Shown: positions 42,701 through 53,737, numbered from the stretch's first letter. The stretch is 64,000 bases of DNA from Hippopus hippopus (GCA_946811185.2 OX328106.1:49798311-49862310), one strand, 5' to 3'. Made by a program: numbers and translations. Notes: generated from the sequence alone by a model not told the origin.

Positions 42701-45700
42701 CAAAAACGATGCAGGGGCAACCAGATGGGCGTGTGGCAACATCATGGAGATAACTCCCGGGAGCAGACACATTCAGGCTAAAGCAGAGTTTGTGGGAGAT
42801 ATACATGGAACTGTTTACTTCGTAAGTTTCTCAGTCTTCTTTTGTTATATGATTAGTTTGGCCTGTTTGTTACCAAATACTGTACAAAAAAAAAACTCTT
42901 TTTTTCACTTCTGCATTTTGCATTTGTTAAACTCTTTATCACACAGCAAAATTTCAGACAGGTCCAAAATTGAGGTGTATACAGAAGACGATTTAAATAA
43001 TAATCAAATGAAAGTGTTGTTTTTATGAAAGGATAGAAAACATTGTTGAAAAAGGAGAAAATGCTGGCTACCAGCATTTTCTCCTTTTCCTACAATGTTT
43101 CCAAAAACCCTTTCCATCAGGGTTGTAAAACTCGGGATTGTGTGGGAAAGAAATAACTCTTTACTAGACCTCAGCATTTTTTACCTATCTGAATGGGAAG
43201 CTTTAAATTTTGCAGACATAAAATCTGAAATAGCTCACCAGGTTGATTTCTGCCTTCAAAGGGGTAGAAAATACTGTGGGAAAAGAAAAAAAATGCTTCT
43301 TAGCAGTATTTTTCTTTTTCTCCAACTAACATTTCTGGAGGCTTCTTTTAATAGAGTAAAAAATACAGGCAATTGTTTGGTAAAGGGTTAAAAACATTGT
43401 TGAAAAAGGAGAATTTACTTATGCAACCCTTTACCAAAAAATCTCATGTTTTAATTGTCTTGCTATAGACAAATTTTGAAAAGGAAGTGTGAAAGGAGAA
43501 AATGCTGGTTATCAGCATCTTCTCCCTTTTGCACAATGTTTTCTACCCTTTCAAAGACCATTGCTACTGCTTGTTAGCTCACCTGAGCACAAAGTGCTCA
43601 AGGTGAGCTTTTGTGATTGTGCTGTGTCCGTCATCCGGCGTGCGTCGTCTGTCTTGTGTCGTCAACTTTTAGTTTGTGTACACCCTAGAGGCCACATTTT
43701 CAGTCGGATACTCGTGAAACTTGGTCAGAATGTTTGTCATGATAATATCTCGGACGAGTTTGATAATGGGTCATGTCGGGTCAAAAACTAGGTCACTAGG
43801 TCAAATCTAAGAATAACCTTGTGTACGCTCTAGAGGCCACATTTTTTATCCAAAACTCCTGAAAGTTGGTCAGAATGATTGTCTTGATAATATCTCGGAC
43901 AAGTTTGAAAATGGGTCATGTGGGGTCAGAAACTAGGTCACTGGGTCAAATCTTAGAAAAACCTTGTGTACGCTCTAAAGGCCACATTTACAGTCCAAAA
44001 CTCCTGAAAGTTGGTCAGAATGTTTGTCTTGATGATATCTCAAAAGAGTTTGAAAATGGGTCATGTCTGGTCAAAAACTAGGTCACTAGGTCAAATCTTA
44101 GAAAAACCTTGTGTACTCTCTAGAAACCACATTTTCAGTCAGATACTCTTGAAAGTTGGTCAGAATGTTTGTCTTGATGATACCTTGGATGAGTATAAAA
44201 ATGGGTCATGTCGGGTGAAAAACTAGGTCACTGGGTCAATTCTTAAAAAAACCTTGTTTACGCTCTACAGGCCACATTTTCAGTCCAAAACTCCTAAAAG
44301 TTTGTCAGAATGATTGTCTTGATTATATCTCAAATGAATTCGAAAATGGGTCATATCAGGTCAAAAACTAGGTCACTTGGTCAAATCTTAGAAAAACCTT
44401 GTGTACGCTCTACAGGCCACATTTTCAGTCCAAAACTCCTGAAAGTTGGTCACAATGTTTGTCTTTATGATATCTCGAATGAGTTTGATAATGGGTCATG
44501 TGGGGTCAAAAAATAGGTCACTAAGTCAAATCTTAGAAAAACCTTGTGTACGCTCTAGAGGCCACATTTTCAGTCAGATACTCTTGAAACTTGGTCAGAA
44601 TGATTGTCTTGGTGATATCTCAAAAGAGTTTGATATTGGGTAATGTCGGGTCAAAAACTAGGTCACTAGGTCAAATCTTAGAAAAACCTTGTGTACGCTC
44701 TAGAGGCCACATTTTCAGTCAGATACTCTTGAAAGTTGGTTAGAATGTTTGTCTTGATTATATCTTGGAAGAGTATGAAAATGGGTAATGTCGAAAAAAA
44801 AACTAGGTCACTAGGTCAAATCTTCGAAAGCCTTGTGTACTTTTTAGAGGCCACATATTTAATGCAGTACTCATGAAACTTGGTCAGAATGTTGGTCTTG
44901 AACCAGTTTGCAAGTGGGTCATTTCAGGTCAATAACTCATGAAAATCTTGGTAGAATGTTTGTCATAATATCTCAAAAGAGATTGAAAATGAGTCATGTT
45001 TGGTCAAAAGACTTAGGTGAGCGACCTCAGGGCCATCATGGCCCTCTTGTTTTACAGTGAATTTCTTGTCTGATTTCAATTTAGACAAGCCTATAATTGA
45101 ATCCTTTTTTTTCAAGATTTTTTTGGATAGTAAAAACTGGATAGTTTCATAAAACTTGAAAGAGCTATTATTATCTTTTTCCAGTCCCAATACAAATACT
45201 CCAATGGTGATTTAAGCGACACATTTATCGTGGTTGACGTGAAATACAGAAATGATTCCCAGACAACAGGACATAACTGGCATGTGCACGAGAACCGAGT
45301 GATCACAAACTGTGCTAGCTGCGGGCCTCACTATAACCCCTTCATGGTGGATGTGGTAAGACATGTCTCTTGTTTGTATCAACCACTTGTTAACTCTTTC
45401 ACTACTGAATAAATAAATTTCATTTTCCCAAAGGCTAAAAATACATTTTCTCTGCAAGATTCAGAGACAGTTCAGTCATAAACTAGAATGTAGCAGTGGA
45501 CAGTGCAGATCAGAGGTCAGACTGCATGGTCTATGCAGTCTTATCTTGATCTACACTGTCGGCAAAAGCTTCTGGTGTCATTAATGGTATGGAAAGAGTT
45601 AACTCAGCTATTTTTGAAGAAAACATCCAGATTGTCATAGTATCATTGCAGAGTTGTCATTTGCGTTGTCGTCATGAGGAAGCTTTGACATTTTTTTTTT

Positions 45701-48700
45701 GTATGCCATTTACCGAGTATACATGTGTGTAAACAGCAACTAGTTTTTTACTTGCAAAAGTGGATCTCATACCCTTAGACCATTTTTGAAACAGGTATGC
45801 TTCTTTTTCTGCGTAGAAATTTTATCTAGAGAGGCTGAGCATTGGCACCTGCATATTATGCTTTTCGTTAATGTATTGGGAAATGATGGTGGTTTATAAG
45901 GTTTGATAATTCATGGTTCCGTCCAGTAAAATTAACTAATTTCATAGCAACTGGTACAGAACTTTCTTTAGACAAAGGGTCCCCTGGAGTACCGTCTTAT
46001 TTACAATTCCATAAGTTTTTGCGCAAGAATTTGTAACTGTATGCCTTTGTTCAGAATTCCAAAATTTGTAAATCCGTTTTACTAAACTCTCTTATTAACT
46101 TTGCAAATTTTCATAAATAAATTTTTGTTACTCTTCAATTGAAGGTGGAAAGTGTTCCAGCACACTTGGTACCCAGGTAAACAGTGTGCACCATTCAACC
46201 AGAGGGAAATATGACATAATTTATATGCATTTATCCTACATTTCTAGGGCTTTATGTAATATTGTAATGCCTTCTTATGTGGCGGGAGATATGCCACAGG
46301 ATATTACCGAAAACAACTGCACTGGATTTCGATGAAAATCAGAACAAAAAGGGGTTAGAAGCATGAAATGAATAGAATATTTGTTGTTTTTTTTCAGTGA
46401 AAGATTGAAATTTATTTCATCTTGTGAACATAATCGGTAATACATGTATTTTCATGAGTAGCACAGCCGATTGTGAAAATATTACCGATGATGTTCACTT
46501 GATGAAATGAATTTCAATCTTTCACCGAATAAAACAGATATTCTATTTATTTCATGCTTCTAACCCCTTCAAAGCAGTTGCAGACAACAAATTTGATGTT
46601 GCTTGAATGACTTAAATTTGTCTATAAAAGAGCAGAAAACATTGTGGGAAATTGAGAAAATGCTGGTTACCAGCATTTTCTCCTTTTCCCACCATGTTTT
46701 CAAAATTCTTTAATTCTTTATGGTGTTTAAAACACAAGACTGTTTGGTAAAGGTTAAAGCTTCTAAGATGCTTATTTGACCCCCTGTATGCTTTTTCTTC
46801 CCTAGGATAACAACTATGATGAATGTTCCATCTACAACCCACTCAGATGTGAAATGGGAGATCAGTCCAAAAAAGTAGGGCAGTATACCATTGGCGGAGG
46901 CAAACAATTTTTCACAGACATCAACTTGAACTTGGAAGCAACTTATTCTGGTAAATTTTATCTTTGGCAATTGCTGTTTGCTTGTTTAGCCCTATGCTAC
47001 TCCGTTTCCAGTTTTAAAGTTTTAAAACTAGGTCACTTAGCCAAATCTTAGAAAAACCTTATTTGCACTCAAGAGGCAACATCTTCAGCCTTATACTAAT
47101 GAAACTTGGTCAGATTGTTTGCCCTGATGATATCTTGTACAAGCATGAAATTGGGTCATTTTGGGTTAAAAAAATAGGTTATTGTGTCAAATTTGAAAAA
47201 AAAAACTTGTGTGCTGTCTAGAGGCCACATTTTCAGCCTGATACTCATGAAACTAGGTCAAAGGGTTTGTCTTGATGATATCTCATGGAATTGTGAAATT
47301 GGGTCACCTCAGGTCTAAAAGGTAGGTCATAAGCCAAATCTTAGATAAACCTTGTGTGCACACTACAGGCCAAATTTTCAGCCTGATACTCATGAAAGTA
47401 GGCCAGAGTCTTTGTCTGGATGATATCTCTGACAAGTTCAAAAGTAGGTCAAGTTGGTCAAAATCTAGGTAACTTACATGCATGCGTTCTACATCATTAA
47501 AACTAGGATCTCTTCAGCTTTATCAACCATAGATGACTTTACTTAGGTGAGCGCTTGAGGGCCAATGGCCCTCTTGTTTTTTAGATACCATGATAAATGA
47601 GAGATATTAATTTCTTTCCCTCCAATAGCAAATATAATTTTTTAAAGCTGGCACTGTTAGGATTGACTTAAATTGGTTTGAAAAAAGTGATATACTGATA
47701 AGTAAATGCAAAATATACCTGTTATGTAAAAAAATGTTATGTAAGCAATTTTATTATCTTCATTACTTTATTAAATATGTCACACCCTGATAAATACGAG
47801 AAGATGTTATTACCCTTTACCCCACAATACTGAGTTTTAATGACCCTTAAAAAAAGAAAACTATTGAAAAAAATTGCAGGAAATGAAGAAAATGCTAGTA
47901 ACCAGCACTTTCTCCTTTTCCCACAATGTTTTCCATCCTATTAAAGACAAATCCCATATTTTGAGTGATAGATGATTTATCTTCTGAAAATGCTTTCAAT
48001 TTGGACCAGACTAAAATTTTGTCGTTTGGCAAAGAGTTAAAAGTCCATGGTGACACAGATTTGTGACAGGCTTTAAACTCAGTACCCAATGATAAAATTC
48101 TTGACATGTCCAATTTCAATATATTTGTAGACAACAAATTAAATGTGGCTGGAATGATGATACTTTCTGTGGGAAAAGGAAAAAAATGCTGGAAACCAGC
48201 ATTTGCATCCTTTTTTCAACAATGTTGTCAAAGGCTTTATTTATTAGGGTCATTAAGAAATAGGGATTGTGTGGTAGAGGGTGAAGTTACAAGTCACTGT
48301 TTTTCTTGGTAAAGGCTGCTGCTGAAATATTAACCCTTTAGCACACAATCCCGTGTTTTAACAACCCTGAGAGAGCAGCAGCAGCCTTTTGAAAACATTG
48401 TGGGAAAAGAAGAAAATGCTTTTAACCAGCATTTTCTCCTTTTACCACAATGTTTTCTTCCCTATCAAAGACAGAAAATCACCATTTGAGTCACATTTAA
48501 TTAGTCATCTGTAAATGTAAAAATGTAAAAATTGTTAGAGTCAGACGACATTTAAATTTGTAGCACTTTGATTTACATGTATCAACTGTTGTGAACATCA
48601 TAACATATTTGATCTTTTTCAGAAAGACAAAAAAGTAGACTTGTCCAAATTGAAAACATTTGCAGACGACAATTTAATTGTGACTTAAATAATGGAATTT

Positions 48701-51700
48701 GTTTTTGATAGGGTAGAAAACATTATGGGAAAAGGAAAAAATGTTTTCAGAAGGCATGATATTCTTAGGGTCACTAAAACTCGGGATTGTGTAGAGAAAG
48801 GGTTATAAAAGGTGTACTAGTCTGTTTGAACATTTTATCTTTATAGTTTACAAGCTAATTTAGTCATAAAGTTTTGAAGTTTTGGCTATATAGCATTTGC
48901 AAGAGGTTGTCTGTAAACAGTAAAGTATTTACAAAACATGAGTTCACATTGAACTTTTCACATAAAATATGAGAGGAATTTTAAAGCTCTTTCCATGCCA
49001 AGCTAATGAAACTGATTCTTTATAGAGTCATAAAATTCAGACCAAAATATGGAATTCTGAAGATTTCCTTGATGAATATATGGTTGCATATATATTTGCA
49101 ACTATTGGACAGTGTATGCTAAGATTGGAATGCCCATTCTGTACATCCTGATCTTTGTCTACACTATATGCAGGCTGTTTTGGGTCACCTACAGCATTCA
49201 TAAGATATCAGGTTTCACCCATTACTGAACTTGTCTATGTTGTGCATATCCCTATATACTCCTACTTTGCTGTATCAGCGGAGTAGCCAAACTGGCTTTA
49301 CCACACTGGCTTATTTTAGACGTATCAAAATATTGTTCAACCCTTTACCACACAATGACGACTTTTAACACCCCTGATAGAGAAAGCTTTTGAAAACATT
49401 GTGGGAAAAAGATAAAATGCTAGTTACCAGCATTTTTCTCCTTTACCCACAATGTTTTCTACTCTATCAAAGAAAAATCATTTCATATGAGCCACACTGA
49501 AACTGTCATCTGCAAATGCTTTCAATTCGGACAGGTCTAAAATTTGTCGTGTGGTAAAGGGTTAACTCTTTTAACTCTTTACCACACAGGAAAAATTCAG
49601 ACTTGTCCAAATTGGAACCAATTTCAGAGGTCAATTTAAATTTGGCTCAGATGATGGAATTTGTCTTTGATATGTAGAAAAGATTGTGGGAAAAGGAGAA
49701 AATGCTGGTTACCAGCATTTTCTCCTTTTCCCCACAATGTTTTCTAAAGGCTTCTTCTTCGGGTTCGTTAAAGCTCGGGATCGTGTTGTAAAGGGTTAAA
49801 AAACAAAAAAAATTTGGACCAGCCCAAATCTAAAGTGCTTGTAGATGACAAATTAGTTTTTGCTTGATTGATGATTTCTGTTTTTGATAGTGTAAAAAAT
49901 ATTGTGGGAAAAGGAGAAAACTCTGGTTACCAGTATTTTCTCCTCTTCCCACAATGTTTTTAGAAGTCCTCTTCCTCAGAGTTTTACAGTATTTGGGATT
50001 GTCCTCAAAATAAGCTTGATTATGTCATATTTGATCTGATAGATATCAAGATCTTAAAAAAACCCTAAACTTTGGGTTTGTATTTTCTTCTACAGCTGCC
50101 AAAAGATCCGTTGTGTTTCATGCTGCCAATGGGGGTGCGGACAGGATTGCCTGCGCTTCGATCATACCGCACGGAAATTCTGCTGTTCATAGTGATCTGT
50201 CATTTACTAAAAAAACTTACCAGAGGTGGGTTGTTATCATTTTTTTTCCCTCCCGCTTTTTTTTACCACGATGTTTTCTTAATTTACCAGTTGAAAGACA
50301 GACTTTATCTTTGAGCAACATCTAGTTTGTCATCTGCAACTATATTAAATTTAGGCGAATCTACAGTTTTCGTGTCTGGTAAAGAGTTAATGCTTTCACC
50401 ATCAAATAGACAAATTACATCATTCCAGGACCATAAATACTGTTCTGTTGCAAGATGAATACACAGTTCGGTCATAATCTTGAATGAAGTAATCTAGAAG
50501 TACGTACAGTTTGAATCACAGAGCAGACCGCACATGTTTGATCTTGATCTATGCAGTCCACAAAAGCTTCATGTGTCATCTATAGTAAGGAAAGTTCTAT
50601 GTTTACCCCATGAAAAATTTTTAGACTTGTCTATTTTGAAAGCATTTGCAAGCAACTAACTCTGTGTGGCTCAAATGAATTGAGTTGTGATGCAGAGGGT
50701 AGAAAATATAGTGGAAAAAAGAGAAAATGCTGGTTACCAGCATTTTCTCCTTTTCCCACTATATTTTCAAAGCCTTTGTTGCATAGGGTATTACGTTGTT
50801 GAGTGAAGGTTTAAATTAATACTTCTATATCTTTTTCTCTTACAGCCCAGAAGTTGAAGAGAGAGTAGCTCTTAGCATTGGGACCAGTGTTTCCAATGTT
50901 CTAGTTACACATAAGCTGGAAACTATCTCTTGTACAACAGTTACTGTATTTTTCCTGGGTAAGTGGTTAAGCTCCCATAACTTCTAAATTTAAAAAAATT
51001 TGCAGACGACAATATAACATGGTTCAAAAATTGAAATTCGTTTTTGGAGGGGTAGAAAAACATCGTAGGAAAAGTAGGAAATGTTGGGTACCAGCATTTT
51101 CTCCTTTTCCCACAATATTTTCGAAAGGTCATTTAAGTCGTTATTGTGTGGTAAAGGGTTAATTCTTTACAAAACAATCCAGAGTTTTAAGAAACTCTGG
51201 AAAGAAGCTTCTGATAACTTGGTTGAAAAAGTCATCTGTCACTGTGTTTTTTTCTCTTATTATTCATTTACCTCATGTACCTGAGAAAACATGTTTTTGT
51301 TAGATGTCTTTTAACCCTATACCAGCATGGTAATCAGCTTTTTGTCCTTTCGTTTGACTAGACTTGACAGAGATGGTGATGTAAAACCTCCTTGGTATCC
51401 TTTGCTAGAGGACAGAAAGTACAAACCTAGAGTGCATGGCACTCAAAATGTCAAGTTCAAGGCAAACTAATGCTTAACCCTGCACCACACAGTCCCGAGT
51501 TTTAACTATCCTATAGAGCAAAGCATTTTCTTCTTTCCAAGCAATGTTTTCTACTAATCCAAATAAAAATTCAGTCACTTACGAAATATGTAACCTGTTG
51601 TTTGCAAATAGCAAAAATTTTCGACCCATGTCAGCATGCGCCGATTTTACAGGTCAACATGGGTCGATACTTTTGGCAGATAGGTTAACCCATTACCGCA

Positions 51701-53737
51701 CAATACCGACTTTTAACGACCTTGAGAAAGAAGTCTTTTGAAAACATTGTGGGAAAAGGAGAAAATGCTGGTAACCAGCATTTTCTCCTTTTCCCACAAT
51801 GTTTTCTACCCTATCAAAGAAAAATTGCACCATTTGAACCAAATTGAAATTGTCATCTGCAAATGCTTTCAATTTGGAGGAGGCTAAAATTTTGTCATCT
51901 GGGAAAGGGTTAAGCCCTCTTTTAACAGTGCATGGATCAGTTTTTGAACTATCCAATAATATATATTTACCATATTTTTTCCAGGTGATAAGAAACAAAC
52001 CCTTCGTCAACAATTCCAAGATGTTTTGAGAAGCGGAGACCTCAGTAAAACTGGGACAGTTTGCACCCTCAGGGGAATGTGTAACAGGCAGCTCAAGTAA
52101 GTTTATTTATTATAAACCTGAAAATTTTCTGGCTCAAATACACGTGTCGCTTGCTGAAAGGATATCAGATATGACAAAAAAAAAAGTATCTACACAGTGT
52201 TGAAATAAGGTCCCAAATACTGTATGATGATGTATCTCTTGCACAGAATACATACGGAATATTATGCTGTAGTGACTTTCCTGGTGCTTGTATTTACTTC
52301 GAGCAGCATGAGAAAATTTGGTATTGCGCGAGACGCCAAAATTTTCTTACGCGGAAAGAAGTAAGTACAAGCACCAGGAAAGTCACTACAGCATAACATT
52401 CCTTTTATTATAGACCTACACCTATTCAATGACAAAATATTGCAAATTATTGACATATTATTTAAAAATGGTAAGGAAATAAAATGAACAATGGTGTAAA
52501 AACCAGTAACCAGTATTTTCTCCTTTTCCCACAATGTTTTCTACATTTCTAAATTCAAGTTACAATTTTTGAGTCACATTTATTTTGTTGTCTGCAAATG
52601 CTTTCAATTTGGACAAGTCTAAAATTTTGTCGTTTGGTAAAGAGTTAATATAAAATGTCAATAATTGCAATATTTTGTTGTTTTTGTCACAGCATAAAAA
52701 AATATTGACATCACGCTTGACCTTCGGTATTGTGATATCAAAATTTTCTCAAACTGTTCAAATGAAATAGAAGGATCAGGAAAGTTATTACAACACAATA
52801 TTCTGTTTGTATCTATTTATCAGACAAAAAATTTTTACACTTGTCCAAATTGAAGCATTTGCAGACAACAAATCTAATATGGTTTAAATGATAAGATCTG
52901 ATTGAATGGATTTGAATGATAAGATTGTGTTTGGAATGGTAGAAAACATTGTGGGAACAGGAGAAAATGCTGGTTATCAGCATTTACTCACTTTGACACA
53001 TTGTTTTTAAAAGTTTGCTTCCTCAGGGTTCATAAAACTCAGGATTGTTTGGTAAAAGACACTCCAGGAAAGCATGGATAGGTACACTGGCTGCTGTGAT
53101 ATAACTGAAATAATGTTTAAAATGGCGTTAAACACCATGCAATCAAACATGTCCACATCTGTGTGACATCATCGATAATTTTTACCCCACTGTCAAAACA
53201 GCCATGTTAAATACATTTTTGTGCAACACAGCATAAAAAACTTCATCAGGAGTTAATTAAGTTACAGCATTGAAATAATCATGTTGAAACCTATACCAAA
53301 GTTTTGAATCCCATGTGGAAAAAGGCTTTTAAAAGTATTGTGGAAGAAGGGGAAAATACTAGTTGCAAGCGTTTCCTCTATTTCCAACAACGTTCGCTAT
53401 CCTCTTGATGACTAATCCCATTATTTGCGTTGAATTTAGATTAATGTCTGCAGACACTTTCAATTTGGACAGGTCTAAAACTTTGACATTATGGTAAGGA
53501 GTTAAACTAGCAATATTAACTACAGTCCTTAGAACAACAAAAAAGATATATTCATGCATCTTCTATTGTATTTTCAGGTATTCTAAAGATGTCTTTGATA
53601 ACAGTGTTCATTTGTTTGTGCCTGACCAAGTTACGGCTCTTGTGATATTTCTGCTGATCAAAATATGCTTCACATTTCATTCCAAAGAATTGATTTTTAT
53701 TTGTCAGAATGAGAAGCTAGTTAACTTCTTCACATAA
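39694..53737 (+). CDS. CSRP (Cu-only SOD-repeat protein) gene, right copy, 8 exons, one internal stop
   Basis: A multidomain protein of tandem SOD-like units, the family known in animals as Cu-only SOD-repeat proteins; molluscan pernin and dominin/cavortin plasma proteins are distant SOD-domain relatives. Exons: 39,694-39,776, 40,780-42,821, 45,185-45,355, 46,806-46,950, 50,096-50,225, 50,846-50,958, 51,985-52,096 and 53,578-53,737. All borders are GT-AG and all phases agree, ending at TAA 53,735-53,737. One domain is copper-site-free, then four carry HVH, a GxH and a VxH: the copper ligands, with zinc ligands mostly lost. The C-terminal part is not SOD-like and ends near a hydrophobic stretch (VTALVIFLL). 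An in-frame TAA at 42,159-42,161 would stop it after the third domain begins its end. The 5' exons with start and signal peptide are not found. Probably extracellular; enzymatic activity is inference. Confidence 0.88.
39820..40235. repeat. D-family repeat (right arm)
   Basis: Mirror of 31,830-32,225, in the first CSRP intron. Frames inside it are not genes. Confidence 0.7.
40380..40730. repeat. Family A copies in CSRP intron (right)
   Basis: About 40,380-40,495 (half hairpin) and 40,498-40,730. Mirrors of the left-arm pair. Confidence 0.75.
40780..42821 (+). CDS. CSRP right copy, long exon with internal TAA
   Basis: 2,042 nt, acceptor ATTTTCCAG, donor TTC|GTAAGT, the same length as the left exon, so no indels. 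The TAA at 42,159-42,161 replaces AAA by one substitution and lies in SGLKS|YFFTDLQLPLSG, inside the second copper-competent domain. Other changes from the left copy include A to T at 47, D to G at 59, V to G at 219 and G to W at 239. The W is unusual, since a bulky residue replaces glycine near the copper loop. Confidence 0.92.
42930..43570. repeat. Three family A copies (right arm)
   Basis: About 42,930-43,155, 43,155-43,390 and 43,425-43,570. The third keeps GCTGGTTATCAGCATC and the left half of a right arm that the left duplicate has lost. Confidence 0.8.
43576..45055 (+). mobile_element. Satellite-cored element, full, 145-bp monomers
   Basis: Begins GCTCACCTGAGCACAAAGTG with its palindromic partner, then a leader (TGTGATTGTGCTGTGTCC), then about nine monomers of 145 bp with GTCAGAATGTTTGTCTTGAT and AGAGGCCACATTTTCAGTC. 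Ends with a stem AGGGCCATCATGGCCCT followed by CTTGTTTT. Short 3' hairpin plus CTTG suggests a Helitron-like end, but the element lacks coding sequence. Located in a CSRP intron. Confidence 0.88.
45185..45355 (+). CDS. CSRP right copy, exon 3 (absent from left copy)
   Basis: 57 codons in phase 0/0, acceptor TTTTTCCAG, donor GTG|GTAAGA. Encodes SQYKYSNGDLSDTFIVVDVK, then HNWHVHENR and GPHYNPFMVDV: the HVH and GxH copper ligands of the fifth domain. Confidence 0.93.
45390..45602. mobile_element. Family B element, full length
   Basis: TTAA at 45,390-45,393 and 45,599-45,602. It starts 34 bp after the exon donor. Core GCAGATCAGAGGTCAGACTG facing GCAGTCTTATCTTGATCTAC. Its left-arm partner is truncated. 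Confidence 0.85.
45603..46560. other. CSRP intron with terminal inverted structure
   Basis: Mirror of 27,430-28,240 up to 46,440. At 46,385-46,560 a palindromic pair (AAGATTGAAATTTATTTCAT against ATGAAATGAATTTCAATCTT) flanks the outer duplication limit. Confidence 0.7.
46570..46757. repeat. Family A element
   Basis: GCAGTTGCAGACAACAAATT, hairpin at 46,635-46,702 (one mismatch pair GGAAATTGAG), end GTTTGGTAAAGGTTAA. Confidence 0.8.
46806..46950 (+). CDS. CSRP right copy, exon 4
   Basis: 145 nt in phase 0 to 1, acceptor TTCCCTAG, donor TCTG|GTAAAT. Encodes YNPLRCEMGDQSKKVGQYTI and FFTDINLNLE, the GD(L/Q)S loop of the fifth domain. Confidence 0.9.
47020..47575 (+). mobile_element. Truncated satellite-cored element
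   Basis: About four decayed 145-bp monomers (CCACATTTTCAGCCTGATAC repeated) and the 3' stem GAGGGCCAATGGCCCTC plus TTG. The 5' end is missing. In a CSRP intron. Confidence 0.82.
47576..47809. other. CSRP intron, no feature
   Basis: AT-rich, nothing recognised. Confidence 0.5.
47810..48806. repeat. Four family A copies
   Basis: About 47,810-48,040, 48,062-48,285, 48,331-48,510 and 48,620-48,806. The last has lost the centre of its hairpin (AAAATGTTTTCAGAAGG). Confidence 0.78.
48807..49340. other. CSRP intron, weak family B trace
   Basis: No gene. A diverged family B core sits at about 49,110-49,170 (CATCCTGATCTTTGTCTAC). Confidence 0.5.
49341..50010. repeat. Three family A elements in a row
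   Basis: About 49,341-49,564, 49,572-49,799 and 49,800-50,010. The hairpin of the middle copy is complete apart from an extra C (TTTTCCCCACAATG). Confidence 0.84.
50096..50225 (+). CDS. CSRP right copy, exon 5
   Basis: 130 nt in phase 1 to 2, acceptor TTCTACAG, donor CAGAG|GTGGGT. Encodes AAKRSVVFHAANGGADRIAC and ASIIPHG: the VFH copper ligand and the conserved R..C end of the fifth domain. Confidence 0.92.
50270..50815. repeat. Family A fragment, family B element, family A element
   Basis: A right arm at 50,270-50,390 ends in TTAA, which starts the family B copy at about 50,387-50,605 (core TTGAATCACAGAGCAGACCG). A reverse family A copy follows to about 50,815. Confidence 0.76.
50846..50958 (+). 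CDS. CSRP right copy, exon 6
   Basis: 113 nt in phase 2 to 1, acceptor CTCTTACAG, donor CTGG|GTAAGT. Encodes PEVEERVALSIGTSVSNVLV and ETISCTTVTVFFLG, a segment outside the SOD domains. Confidence 0.88.
50970..51565. repeat. Family A copies and fragments
   Basis: About 50,975-51,161 (hairpin centre GTTGGGTACCAGC) and decayed pieces to 51,565 (CCTGCACCACACAGTCCCGA near 51,479). Confidence 0.7.
51685..51913. mobile_element. Family A element, full length
   Basis: TTAA at 51,685-51,688 and 51,910-51,913, with near-perfect hairpin 51,737-51,805. One of the best-preserved copies, 229 bp. Confidence 0.9.
51985..52096 (+). CDS. CSRP right copy, exon 7
   Basis: 112 nt in phase 1 to 2, acceptor TTTTTTCCAG, donor CTCAA|GTAAGT. 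Encodes DKKQTLRQQFQDVLRSGDLS and TVCTLRGMCNRQLK. Cysteine-bearing tail, no known domain recognised. Confidence 0.87.
52245..52440. mobile_element. Family C element, short form, highly palindromic
   Basis: GGAATATTATGCTGTAGTGA through CTGGTGCTTGTATTTACTTC, facing GTAAGTACAAGCACCAGGAA through to CATAACATTCC. Stem of about 50 bp. Confidence 0.82.
52495..53050. repeat. Family A half, family C remnant, family A copy
   Basis: About 52,495-52,648 (left hairpin half missing), decayed family C at 52,655-52,810, and a family A copy at 52,815-53,050. Confidence 0.74.
53055..53145 (+). repeat. SINE-like element, 3' part
   Basis: GAAAGCATGGATAGGTACAC, CTGAAATAATG and GGCGTTAAACACCATGCAAT match the element at 34,865. 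The 5' part is missing. Confidence 0.72.
53290..53505. repeat. Degenerate family A copy
   Basis: Hairpin replaced by AAATACTAGTTGCAAGCG; right arm TTTCAATTTGGACAGGTC retained. Confidence 0.65.
53578..53737 (+). CDS. CSRP right copy, last exon
   Basis: Acceptor TTTTCAG, entered in phase 2. Encodes YSKDVFDNSVHLFVPDQVTA followed by LVIFLLIKICFTFHS, ending TAA 53,735-53,737. The hydrophobic run could be a membrane or anchor signal. No AATAAA was seen shortly downstream, so the last part may not be the true 3' exon. Confidence 0.65.

Larger units (their letters stand above)
39207..46440 (+). repeat. Right arm of large inverted duplication
   Basis: Reverse-orientation match of 27,427-32,838. It retains the satellite element and the CSRP exon that the left arm has lost, so its order is closer to the ancestral one. 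The CSRP gene continues beyond the arm (46.8-53.7 kb), which again marks this side as the original locus. Confidence 0.92.

Noticed and set aside
43866..44643. Several 65-71 residue open frames in tandem
   Set aside because: They are translations of the 145-bp satellite monomer and repeat with its period.
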